Assembly: GCA_964405075.1 (NCBI GenBank) | Contig: CAYOMP010000009.1 | Location: 1-42,129 of the forward strand | Direction of reading: 5' to 3' | From: CAYOMP01 sp964405075 | Lineage (GTDB): Bacteria; Bacillota; Clostridia; Lachnospirales; Lachnospiraceae | DNA length: 42,129 bases | Shown here: positions 16,501 through 24,420 of the stretch, piece after piece | Position numbering within the stretch: position 1 is the stretch's first letter | Layout: each line of letters starts with the position of its first letter | The notes under the pieces: model-generated | Seen by the model: the letters and a program-made list of their open reading frames with translations, nothing else | Told to the model about the DNA's origin: nothing | Database searches by the model: none | Translations under genes and position numbers: made by a program

Positions 16501-17325
16501 GCAGAAATACTGATTGTTGATGATAATGCTATGAATCTAAAGGTGGCAACAGGACTGTTAAAGAGAAGCTGTATCAAGGTTGATACGGCATCAAGCGGTA
16601 AGGAATGTATCAAAAAAACAGAGGAAAAGCAGTATGATATTATTTTTATGGATCATATGATGCCGGAGATGGATGGTATTGAGACCATGAAGACCTTACG
16701 GGAAAGAAATATCCTGCCGAATAATACAAAAATAATTGTTATGACGGCCAATGCAATTGCTGGTGTAAAGGAACAATATCTGGCGCATGGGTTTGACGAT
16801 TACCTTTCAAAACCAGTTGTTGTTGAAAAATTGGAAAAGATATTGGCGGAATATCTTCCAAAGGAAAAGGTTAGTTTTCGGGATAAAGAAAAAAAGAAAA
16901 AAGAGGAAAAAGTGGAGACTAAGCCTTCTTTGGAGGTAGTGGATGAGGATTCTTTTACAGAAAAAGAATTACAGATGTTTTCAGAACAGATACCGGAATT
17001 AGATGTAAAGACCGGATTGGAGTATTGTGCCGAAAGTAAAATGTTTTATATAGAAATGCTGAAAGAATTTGCAACTGGAAAAAAGGATGTGGAATTGGCA
17101 GAATTTCTCCAGAATAAAGATTGGGATAACTATAGAATTACAGTACATGCATTGAAAAGCAATGCAAAAACCATTGGAGCGACAGAAATTTCTGAAGAGG
17201 CAAGGATGCAGGAAATGGCTGCTAAAGAAAACAGAACTGAAGATGTAGTAGCTAATCATCAGGCATTGTCAGAGCATTATAAGGAGTTACAAAATCGCAT
17301 CTATACTCTGATAAGTCTAATGTAG
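13525..17325 (+). CDS. Giant hybrid histidine kinase with two Cache sensors and a vestigial inner kinase segment
   Basis: A 1266-residue membrane kinase. Order: TM about 27-48; extracellular Cache-like domain about 50-290; TM about 295-315; a segment about 328-395 that aligns with HisKA (FLSNLSSELKMPLNRIL) but has S340 where the phospho-accepting His belongs and no ATPase domain after it; TM about 425-443; second Cache-like domain about 450-685 (PWYADTMSDNSGFVISSPYY); TM about 690-710; a proper HisKA with H744 (AQMSHEIRTPINAV); HATPase with VDTGIGI and GTGLGISI; receiver with D1043 (FMDHMMPEMDG); HPt with H1208 (VHALKSNAKT). It looks like two sensor kinases fused, the first having lost its catalytic part. 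The start has only a weak binding site (GATGGGG). Confidence 0.9.
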   Translation: MLGKENRRVQENKVSKHRKGYSYGLISAVLVVLAIVILLNVLLIYNMTIEQAETIGQNQMEIISKDLQSMLEKSEYMTSVLANNVEERMEQGDSQEKLTTFFKEQSALQQLLSDDICMNAFLVCDDYIILPGYDLPEDFRVEERVWYSETLKLNPGEIYISSPYIDLVTGKMCFTVSQLLSDGRCLVALDFGLSNIQKSIEKMQSDDKSEALIVNAEGTIIGYSNMDYLGKKISDALPEYEKVFREVMSQNKEQLSFDSNISGKKNKVFFSRIQKNWYLILRVQEGELYKESYLQLIRNSILNLLLIVIVAVFYIRAQNHRMQAEKALSVKEDFLSNLSSELKMPLNRILNESNRKNLGMSSNLKENIDSIQESALMLSNMIDNLFSYYGLSKVDKGQEEKESKYGKTEGESVIGKRIRWQVTGVLIVAMLLVMFFCDRMIMKLGETRMSEEVNSYNSQLVEWMEDKKTILEMLCYSMTSQPELLDNPSEAEAYLNAIVSNYPEISLAYIGNPNTSWKVIMNNGWVPGDDYILQAYPWYADTMSDNSGFVISSPYYDTQENVYCLTFSKRMYGKDGNFLGVFAIDYNLDKLTEVMQNTYSEDGYAFLINNNGIIINHPNEEYQLSGTNSVNVQRLNYLDVYSENSVINVLKDYDGKYKACICEHDDVSNFTIMVVKDWWSIYGGIVFYKVSFLLMFGFCIFAVRHLIRRLMIWQQATNVRLRDAAEEAMQATQAKSQFLAQMSHEIRTPINAVLGMNEMILRESEDESIQEYAENIESAGKTLLTLINSILDFSKIEDGKMDIVPVRYETSELIHDLINMISDKAEKKDLLLELQIDEKLPCAMYGDDVRIRQIITNLLTNAVKYTREGKVTLVVQGHEVPDSPENILLHVEVVDTGIGIRKEDMGKLFESFQRLDEEKNHNVEGTGLGISIVQCLLKMMGSSLEVESEYGKGSRFYFNLKQTIVDETPIGNNVVQRGKTKKRDNSYLYAPEAEILIVDDNAMNLKVATGLLKRSCIKVDTASSGKECIKKTEEKQYDIIFMDHMMPEMDGIETMKTLRERNILPNNTKIIVMTANAIAGVKEQYLAHGFDDYLSKPVVVEKLEKILAEYLPKEKVSFRDKEKKKKEEKVETKPSLEVVDEDSFTEKELQMFSEQIPELDVKTGLEYCAESKMFYIEMLKEFATGKKDVELAEFLQNKDWDNYRITVHALKSNAKTIGATEISEEARMQEMAAKENRTEDVVANHQALSEHYKELQNRIYTLISLM

Positions 17326-17345
17326 GGCAAAAAAAGGGGGACCAA

Positions 17346-19433
17346 GTGAAAGAAAAGAATTATGATATTGAAATTCAGACAATATTTCATATGGTATTTA
17401 TTACAGTTTTATCTATGTTAGCAATATTGTTAATGGTAGTTATGGCAATTTCTGATTGGAAATTCTGGCAGATTATGTGCCCGGTGGTAGCTGTAGCAGT
17501 TCTTTCCTGCTGGTTAGCTCATTTTTTTCAGATTGGGTCGTCTAATGTGAGAGTATGGTTTTATGCAGTAATTGGATTTTGTGGAGTGTTGTATTACGGA
17601 GCCCAGGGAATTCCTTTGACAGATATACCGATTATAATTTGTCTATTTATCATTATATTGTCGATGCATCAGGATATGAAACTGATTTATTTTATGTCAG
17701 CCTCTTATCCGATAGTGTTTTTGTGGAATTTTTTTGTAACCGGATATGTGGATAGAGATACCGAACAACTGATTTGGATGAGAATTATTCTTGGTGTAGT
17801 ATGCTTGTTGTGTGCAATATTTATTTCCAGATTTCTTATCAGGAAACAGAAGCAGGAGAGAATGTTACGGTATAGAATTGAAGAAGAGTTAAAAGAGTCA
17901 AATCATAGAAGTGAAATGTTTCTTGTGAATGTATCCCATGAACTTCGAACTCCGATTAATGCGGTGAACGGCATGAGTGAGATTATCCTTCACCAAGAGC
18001 TGGAAAATGACCTGTTGGAAAAGATAGAATCCATTCAGAATGCTGGAAAACGTTTGTATGGTCAGGTTAGCGATATTTTAGATTATTCTGAATTAATTAC
18101 CAATACCCTAGTGGTATCTGAGGATGATTACGAGCCGGTATCTATGATTCATGATGCTATTTCAGGTATTCAATGGAATAGAATGGATTATAAGTTGGAT
18201 ATTGCAATTGACATACAGCCGGATATTCCAAGGGTATTGCATGGAGATGCAGGGAAATTGAAAAAAATCATTCAGGTTCTTATGGATAATGTTATTAAGT
18301 TCACAGAGTCTGGTGGAGCCTATCTGTATATTGGAAAGAGAGAGGAAGGGTATGGAATCAACCTGAACATTGATGTATGGGATACCGGTATAGGTATGAG
18401 CGAGGAACAGTTGAAGCACATATTTACGGATATATATAAAGGGGATTCCGATTTTGAACGTAAGACAGGAGGCCTTGGTCTTGGACTTGCAATTGTACAT
18501 GGAATGGTTGCTGCTATGGGTGGATTTGTATCCATTGAAAGCAAAGTTTCTGAGGGAACCCATGTCCATGTGGTAATTCCGCAACAGGTGGTGGATAAGA
18601 AGGCATCCATCAGCGTAAAAAAGAATTATGATTTTCAAATTGCTTGTTATTTTAATGCAGAAAAGTATGTTCGTCCAGAGATTGCACAGTACTATGGCAA
18701 TATGATTGAGCATATTGGAAATGGACTGGGACTTAACATTTGTCGAGCTGATTCACTGGATGATTTGAAGAAAATTGTAGAAGACAATCCAATCACCCAT
18801 GTATTTATAGCAAGCTGGGAATATGAGATGGATCGAAAATATTTTGAAGGCTTAAGTGAAAAAGTCTTTACAGTTATTTTTGCAGAAAATACGTTTATCC
18901 TGCCGAAGAACAGCAATATATATATATTGCAAAAGCCAGTTTATCTGATGGCAGTTGTAAATCTGTTGAATGTTACCATGCCGGGAAGTTTTGGAAAAAT
19001 TAAAATTCAGAAACAACAGGAGGAACAGTATTTTACAGGTGTAAAGGCATTAGTGGTAGATGACGACCATATGAATCTGATGGTTGCAAAGGGTGTGTTA
19101 AAAACCTATGGAATTGAAGCTGATACCTGTTTAAGTGGGGAACTCGCCATAGATAAATGTGTTTTTGCAGACTACCAGATAATTTTTATGGACCATATGA
19201 TGCCAGGTATGAACGGAATTGTTGCAATGCAGAAGATTCGCGAACTTCGAAACGGATATTATAAAAACATACCGATTGTTGTGCTGACCGCAAATGCAGT
19301 GAGTGGTGCAAGAGAGATGTTTATAAAGGAAGGTTTTGATGAATTTATCTCTAAACCGATTGAATTAAGCGCCATGTCGCGTACATTACGAAAGATGCTG
19401 AAAGGAAAAGAAGATGAAGAAAAAGATGAATAG
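17346..19433 (+). CDS. Hybrid histidine kinase with six-TM sensor and no HPt
   Basis: A 695-residue membrane kinase starting with GTG, preceded by AAGGGGG. Residues about 10-170 form about six membrane segments with almost no extracellular domain, so the signal may be in the membrane. HisKA has H198 (NVSHELRTPINAV); HATPase follows with WDTGIGM and GGLGLGLAIV. Residues about 428-540 resemble a receiver in secondary-structure pattern but lack its acidic residues. The carboxy-terminal receiver is intact (VVDDDHMN, D616 in FMDHMMPGMNG, ISKPI). There is no HPt, so phosphate must leave through an HPt of another protein. Its last 20 bases overlap the DegV-kinase gene, a sign of translational coupling. 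Confidence 0.9.
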   Translation: MKEKNYDIEIQTIFHMVFITVLSMLAILLMVVMAISDWKFWQIMCPVVAVAVLSCWLAHFFQIGSSNVRVWFYAVIGFCGVLYYGAQGIPLTDIPIIICLFIIILSMHQDMKLIYFMSASYPIVFLWNFFVTGYVDRDTEQLIWMRIILGVVCLLCAIFISRFLIRKQKQERMLRYRIEEELKESNHRSEMFLVNVSHELRTPINAVNGMSEIILHQELENDLLEKIESIQNAGKRLYGQVSDILDYSELITNTLVVSEDDYEPVSMIHDAISGIQWNRMDYKLDIAIDIQPDIPRVLHGDAGKLKKIIQVLMDNVIKFTESGGAYLYIGKREEGYGINLNIDVWDTGIGMSEEQLKHIFTDIYKGDSDFERKTGGLGLGLAIVHGMVAAMGGFVSIESKVSEGTHVHVVIPQQVVDKKASISVKKNYDFQIACYFNAEKYVRPEIAQYYGNMIEHIGNGLGLNICRADSLDDLKKIVEDNPITHVFIASWEYEMDRKYFEGLSEKVFTVIFAENTFILPKNSNIYILQKPVYLMAVVNLLNVTMPGSFGKIKIQKQQEEQYFTGVKALVVDDDHMNLMVAKGVLKTYGIEADTCLSGELAIDKCVFADYQIIFMDHMMPGMNGIVAMQKIRELRNGYYKNIPIVVLTANAVSGAREMFIKEGFDEFISKPIELSAMSRTLRKMLKGKEDEEKDE

Positions 19434-22400
19434 AAAAATCCCACTTTTAATAACAGCAGATAGTGTATGCGATTTACCGGAAGAATTGATTCAGCAATAT
19501 GGGATTGTAATTAACCCATATTTTGTCAACACAAAGGAAGGTCGCTTTGTGGATGGTAAGGAAATCAGTTTGGATGATTTGCTTATTTATATGGATAAGG
19601 AAAACAATACGGTAAAATCCGAACCGCCAAAAGTAGAAGAATATGAAGCTTTTTTTGCCAAACAGTCGCTGCTTGCTGATGAAATTTTACATATTACTAT
19701 GGCCAAAAAGGCCAGTGACGGTTATGACAATGCATTAAAGGCGTCGGAAAATTACTCCAATGTTGTGGTGTTTGATTCCGGCCAACTCTCCAGTGGAATG
19801 GGGCTGCTTGTAGTGAAAGCAGCAAAAATGGCACAAGATGGAGGATCTCTATCGCAAATTCTGGAGGAGCTTACTGTTTCAAAAAAATTAGTAAATACGG
19901 GATTTGTTTTAAATGAAACAGAATTTCTATATCGCTCCGGTAGACTTTCGAAGGGCGTAAAGAATATTTGTGACAGATTTCTTGTACATCCGCTTCTGAC
20001 AATGAAAGATGACCGGATAGTGGCGGGGCGAGTGTTAATTGGACAATGGACTGACGTAATTTGTAAATATATCAAAGTTACTTTAAGAAAACACTGGACA
20101 ATCGACAAGGACGTGCTCTTTATTACCCATGTGAATTTGGATAGGGAAACTCGGGAATTTATCAAAAATGAAATAGAGAAGATATGTCATTTTAAGCAAA
20201 TATATTTTCAGAAAGCGACTCCGGGGATTGTATGTAACTGTGGGAAAGGTGCCTGGGGATTATTATTTCTCAGAAAAGAGAAAAAGACCCAAAAGTCGGA
20301 ATCCAAAGCGAAGCCAGTGACAACTATAAAAAATGTTGTCAAATGGTATTCGGATACGGTTTTAAAAGAGGAATATAGTATTCAGCAGAGAATGATGAAT
20401 CTTATTATGACTGCGGCTTTTATAGGAGGGGCAATTTCTCTTATTGCTACGGCGGCAATGCAGGCATATGCAAGTGCTGTTGCAGTTATACTAATTCTGA
20501 TTTTGGTGTATACAGCTTTGTATTTATCTGTCAAAAAGAATAATGTACAGATGGCAGGAATGCTGATTTGTTTAGGGGCGAATACGGTGATATTTCCTCT
20601 GATGTTTTTTTCTTCTGGAGGAATTTACAGTGGTATGCCGGTGTGGTTTGTTCTTGGATTAATTTTTAACTGCCTGATATTGAAGGGCTGGATTTGCGTC
20701 GTTATATTCCTGTTAAGTTTTGCCGTTATGGGCGGAAGTATTTTGTTGGCGGACAAATATCCCGAGCTTCTTGTTACAATGCCTGAAAATTATATGATGC
20801 CTGACGTTATTATGGCGATTTTTATTGTTTCTTGTGTTTTTGGTATTATTTTAAAGTATGAGACTCATATTTATGAAAAGCAGAGAAAAAAGCTTATGGA
20901 GCATGAAGAGGAGCTTTTGGCCGCAAATCGTGCCAAGAGTACATTTCTGGCAAATATGTCACATGAAATCCGTACTCCAATTAATGGGATTATAGGTATG
21001 GATACCATGCTACTTAGAGAGTGTGAGAATAATGAAATTCTTCGAGAATATGCTATAAACATACAAAGTGCCAGCCAATCCTTGCTTTCCATTGTCAATG
21101 ATATTCTGGATATTTCCAAAATCGAGTCGGGAAAGCTGGAAATCATTCCTGTGGAATATGAATTGTTTTCCATTATGAACGATTGTTATAATATGACAGC
21201 ATCGAGAGCGGCAGAGAAAGGATTGGAATTCTCCATTTACATTAATCCATCTATACCATGCGGTCTTTACGGAGATGAGGTGCGTGTTCGTCAGATTATC
21301 AACAACCTGCTTTCAAATGCAGTTAAATATACAAATGAAGGTAAAGTTGAACTGAATGTGGATTATGAGGGGAAAAGCGATGCGCTTGTTACGCTTGTTA
21401 TTACCATTAGGGATACGGGAATTGGCATTAAAAAAGAGGATATCGGCAAGTTGTTTGAAAGCTTTACACGAGTAGACGAAAAGAAGAACCGTAATATTGA
21501 GGGAACTGGCCTTGGACTTAATCTAACCAAAAATTTGGTGGAGATGATGGGTGGAGAGATTTCCGTAAGCAGTGTGTATGAACAAGGATCTACATTCCAG
21601 GTGCGTATACAGCAGCAAATTAGAAAACATGAACCAATTGGAGATTTTTCTGACCGCTACCATGAGCAGATGGAAAGAGAAAGCATAGAAACGGAAGTGG
21701 TATATGCTCTGGATGCACAGGTGCTGGTAGTGGACGATGTGCCGATGAATCTTTTAGTGGCAAAGGGGTTGCTGAAATATACCGGTGTTATGGTAGATAC
21801 CGCAGAAAGTGGTATGGAAGCTCTTGAGAAGATACAAAAGGTTAAGTACGATTTGATTTTTATGGATCATCTGATGCCAGTTATGGACGGTGTTGAATGT
21901 TTTCGTCATATGAGGGAGAGAGATAATCACCTGAATATTACTACCCCGGTTATTATATTGACTGCTAATGCAATTCTTGGAGCAAGAGAAGAATACATGA
22001 ATGTAGGATTCACAGATTATCTTTCAAAACCGATTCGAGAAAATGAATTAAATGAGATCCTATTAAAGTATTTGCCGAAGGAGAAGCTGTCACTTAGACA
22101 ACTAAAAGATGCACAGAAAATAGTGACTGAGGAAAAGAACGTAGAATGTCCGCAGGTAGAAGAGAAAATTCAAGAAGAGAATTCACTTTCTTCAATTTCA
22201 GGTTTGGATATTAATACAGGACTTGGTTACTGTATGGAGGATATGGGCTTTTACCATGAAATGTTAGGAGAATATCTAAAAAATGATAAGCGTACAACTT
22301 TAGAGGAATTCTATCAAAAAGAAGATTGGGAAAACTATCGTGTTACGACTCATGCATTAAAAAGTACGTCTCTGACTATCGGTGCTGTAGAGTTGTCTGA

Positions 22401-22524
22401 GTTGGCAAAGCAATTAGAGATGGCTGCGAAAAGCGAAGATAGAGAGTATATCCTTTCGCATCACGAAGAAATGATGGAAAAATATAAAGAACTATATAAG
22501 AATCTTGAGGAATGTTTTGAATAG
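19414..22524 (+). CDS. DegV-domain hybrid histidine kinase
   Basis: A 1036-residue kinase with a rare build. Residues 1-285 are a complete DegV (FakB-like, fatty-acid-binding) domain: ITADSVCDLPEELIQQYG, VVFDSGQLSSGMGLL, FLYRSGRLSKG, and TPGIVCNCGKGAWG, where the His usual near the carboxy end of DegV proteins appears to be replaced. Residues about 325-490 are six membrane segments. Then come HisKA with H517 (ANMSHEIRTPINGI), HATPase (RDTGIGI, GTGLGLNL), a receiver with D818 (FMDHLMPVMDG) and HPt with H980 (THALKSTSLTIGA). DegV proteins present bound fatty acids to a kinase in lipid metabolism; fusion to a phosphorelay kinase suggests cytoplasmic lipid sensing (inference). It overlaps the previous gene by 20 bp. 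Confidence 0.92.
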   Translation: MKKKMNRKIPLLITADSVCDLPEELIQQYGIVINPYFVNTKEGRFVDGKEISLDDLLIYMDKENNTVKSEPPKVEEYEAFFAKQSLLADEILHITMAKKASDGYDNALKASENYSNVVVFDSGQLSSGMGLLVVKAAKMAQDGGSLSQILEELTVSKKLVNTGFVLNETEFLYRSGRLSKGVKNICDRFLVHPLLTMKDDRIVAGRVLIGQWTDVICKYIKVTLRKHWTIDKDVLFITHVNLDRETREFIKNEIEKICHFKQIYFQKATPGIVCNCGKGAWGLLFLRKEKKTQKSESKAKPVTTIKNVVKWYSDTVLKEEYSIQQRMMNLIMTAAFIGGAISLIATAAMQAYASAVAVILILILVYTALYLSVKKNNVQMAGMLICLGANTVIFPLMFFSSGGIYSGMPVWFVLGLIFNCLILKGWICVVIFLLSFAVMGGSILLADKYPELLVTMPENYMMPDVIMAIFIVSCVFGIILKYETHIYEKQRKKLMEHEEELLAANRAKSTFLANMSHEIRTPINGIIGMDTMLLRECENNEILREYAINIQSASQSLLSIVNDILDISKIESGKLEIIPVEYELFSIMNDCYNMTASRAAEKGLEFSIYINPSIPCGLYGDEVRVRQIINNLLSNAVKYTNEGKVELNVDYEGKSDALVTLVITIRDTGIGIKKEDIGKLFESFTRVDEKKNRNIEGTGLGLNLTKNLVEMMGGEISVSSVYEQGSTFQVRIQQQIRKHEPIGDFSDRYHEQMERESIETEVVYALDAQVLVVDDVPMNLLVAKGLLKYTGVMVDTAESGMEALEKIQKVKYDLIFMDHLMPVMDGVECFRHMRERDNHLNITTPVIILTANAILGAREEYMNVGFTDYLSKPIRENELNEILLKYLPKEKLSLRQLKDAQKIVTEEKNVECPQVEEKIQEENSLSSISGLDINTGLGYCMEDMGFYHEMLGEYLKNDKRTTLEEFYQKEDWENYRVTTHALKSTSLTIGAVELSELAKQLEMAAKSEDREYILSHHEEMMEKYKELYKNLEECFE

Positions 22525-22562
22525 TAAGAGTTATGCATAGATATTAGCATGTTTTATTTTAG

Positions 22563-22609
22563 GGAATGATATGTACTTGCCAATTTTGGCAATTAGTAAA
22601 TATCATTCC
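22563..22609. terminator. Nested hairpin after the signalling island
   Basis: An outer 10-bp stem (GGAATGATAT with ATATCATTCC) encloses an inner 7-bp stem (TTGCCAA/TTGGCAA). No T run follows closely, so this may be a weak terminator or a processing site, not a classical terminator. It lies 40 bp after the DegV-kinase stop. Confidence 0.5.
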
Positions 22610-22718
22610 TTAAATATTAAAACAAATAAAGAGAGATATAGGTATTACTAAATAGCAAAAATAGTCGAGAAAATTCTCTACACATTATTGTAAGATAAAT
22701 GTATTGGGAGGTGAGAGA

Positions 22719-23597
22719 ATGCAGGAACAAATTGAAGCAGTACGACGGATGGAAGAATATATAAAACAACATTTGTGTGAAAAAATTTCCTTTGCAGAAA
22801 TTGCAAAGGTATCGTTGTATTCGCCTTGGCATGCAAGGCGATTGTTTTTGGAATATACAGGTATAACGCCGGCTGATTATATCAGAAAACTAAGGTTAAA
22901 ACAATCTGCCCTAAAATTACGAGATGAAGATGTAAAAATTTTGGATGTTGCTCTTGATTTTGGCTTTGGAAGTGTGGATGGATACCAGCGAGCCTTTCAT
23001 AAAGAGTTTGGTTGCAATCCAGGTGAGTATTCAGCTAATCCAATTCCATTGCATCTCTTTACTCCGTATGGTGTGAAATTCGGGTTCTCGGAAAGGAAGG
23101 AAAATAATATGAGTGTCCAAAATGTATTTATTCAAGTAATCGAGAAACCAAAAAGAAAGGTTGTCATTAAACGTGGAAAAACTGCCACGGATTATTGGAA
23201 ATATTGTGAGGAAGTTGGTTGTGATGTTTGGGGAGTGCTGGTTAGTATAAAATCTATTTGCGGTGAACCTGTTTGTCTATGGCTACCAAAAGAGCATATA
23301 AAACCAGGAACAAGTGAGTATGTGCAGGGTGTTGAGGTATCAGAAGATTATAGTGGAGTAATTCCAGAAGGCTTTGACATCATTGAACTTCCAGCTTCAA
23401 AGTATCTTATGTTTCAGGGTGAGCCTTTTAAGGAAGAAGATTATGAGCAGGCAATTATGGATATTTGGGAATCCGAGAAAAAATATGACCCAACGATTAT
23501 TGGCTATCAGTGGGATGACTTAAACCCCAAGATTCAACTTGAGCCAATCGGTACGCGAGGATATATAGAGCTAGTGCCCATAAAGGAACAGATGTAA
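22719..23597 (+). CDS. AraC family regulator with GyrI-like effector domain
   Basis: A 292-residue regulator. Residues 1-105 are the two helix-turn-helix AraC DNA-binding domain placed at the amino end (ISFAEIAKVSLYSPWHARRL; ALDFGFGSVDGYQRAFHKEF). Residues about 135-292 are a GyrI-like/SOUL-type domain (ASKYLMFQGEPFKEEDYEQA, then YIELVPI), as in Rob and BltR-like regulators, which bind hydrophobic small molecules. I chose the ATG at 22719, six bases after GGGAGGTG; a TTG five codons upstream lies in that site. It stands alone, followed by a GNAT relic and a GNAT gene. Target genes cannot be told. Confidence 0.88.
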   Translation: MQEQIEAVRRMEEYIKQHLCEKISFAEIAKVSLYSPWHARRLFLEYTGITPADYIRKLRLKQSALKLRDEDVKILDVALDFGFGSVDGYQRAFHKEFGCNPGEYSANPIPLHLFTPYGVKFGFSERKENNMSVQNVFIQVIEKPKRKVVIKRGKTATDYWKYCEEVGCDVWGVLVSIKSICGEPVCLWLPKEHIKPGTSEYVQGVEVSEDYSGVIPEGFDIIELPASKYLMFQGEPFKEEDYEQAIMDIWESEKKYDPTIIGYQWDDLNPKIQLEPIGTRGYIELVPIKEQM

Positions 23598-23626
23598 AGT
23601 AATCCATCTTGTAGAGGAGATTAATT

Positions 23627-23776
23627 ATGAATATTGAATTAGTAAAGTTATCATATGAGTATAAAGATTAATTCTTCGATATGATGGAAGAGTGGAAAAA
23701 TGGCGGAATATTAGAGAATGAAATTATTGAAGACGGCGTAATTGAACAAAGATATTGGATTGACTTGACAGAGTAA
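23627..23776 (+). pseudogene. Internally deleted GNAT acetyltransferase relic
   Basis: A 50-codon frame begins with a good binding site (GAGGAGA) and reads MNIELVKLSYEYKD, a stop (TAA), then FFDMMEEW, typical of the start of a GNAT family. It continues in the same frame into GGILENEI and QRYWIDL, which look like the carboxy end of the same family. About 120 middle residues, with the acetyl-CoA site, are missing. The relic therefore has both an internal deletion and a nonsense codon (CAA to TAA is the likely change). Confidence 0.65.
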
Positions 23777-23799
23777 TATTGAGATAGGTGGTGTTCAAA

Positions 23800-24324
23800 T
23801 TGAGAATAGAAACAGAACGATTAATTTTACGTGAATATACGATGGATGATTATCAACCATTATTTGAAATATTGTCAGATGAAGAAACTATGAAGCATTA
23901 TCCTAAGCCTTTTGATGAAGAACGTACTAGAGGTTGGATAGAATGGAATCTTGAAAATTATAAAAAATATGGATTTGGATTATTAGCTATGGTTTTGAAG
24001 GATACAGGAGAATTCATCGGAGATTGTGGGCTTACTCTTCAAAACATAGATGGAGAGATGCTGCCAGAGATAGGATATCATGTTAATAAGAAATACTGGA
24101 GACAAGGTTTTGGTAGTGAAGCAGCCAGGGCAGTAAGAGATTGGACTTTTCAGAATACGGACTACGATATTATCTATTCCTATATGAAATACACAAATGT
24201 AGGCTCATACTCTACTGCCATAGCCAATGGAATGAAAAAGGTTAAGGAATATCCTGATGAAAAAAACAAAATATCTTATGCATATGCTATTACAAGAAAT
24301 GAGTGGGAAAAGCTACAAAAATAA
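23800..24324 (+). CDS. GNAT family N-acetyltransferase (RimJ/RimL type)
   Basis: A 174-residue acetyltransferase of the RimJ/RimL-like branch. It begins RIETERLILREYTMDDYQPL, the standard start of this group, and carries the acetyl-CoA binding region EIGYHVNKKYWRQGFGSEAA with the Q/R-x-x-G-x-G/A loop (RQGFGS). The acceptor cannot be told; relatives modify ribosomal proteins, amino acids or drugs. I place the start at TTG 23800, eight bases after AGGTGG and matching the family start; GTG codons at 23788 and 23791 overlap that site. It follows a GNAT relic, which is of a different subfamily. Confidence 0.87.
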   Translation: MRIETERLILREYTMDDYQPLFEILSDEETMKHYPKPFDEERTRGWIEWNLENYKKYGFGLLAMVLKDTGEFIGDCGLTLQNIDGEMLPEIGYHVNKKYWRQGFGSEAARAVRDWTFQNTDYDIIYSYMKYTNVGSYSTAIANGMKKVKEYPDEKNKISYAYAITRNEWEKLQK

Positions 24325-24365
24325 TAGAGAATGACTTGTTTTAAATATAAAAAGGGGGATAATAT

Positions 24366-24404
24366 ATGAAAGCAATGGAAAGTGATTGGTATAAGAAAAT
24401 GTGA
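24366..24404 (+). other. 12-codon ORF with strong ribosome binding site
   Basis: AAAAAGGGGGA seven bases before an ATG opens a frame of only 12 codons, MKAMESDWYKKM. From memory the peptide resembles the start of a SAM-dependent methyltransferase group, so it may be the stump of a deleted gene. It could also be a leader peptide for the peptidase gene starting 16 bp later. Evidence for either is slight. Confidence 0.3.
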
Positions 24405-24420
24405 AAGGGGGCAGTGTTTA

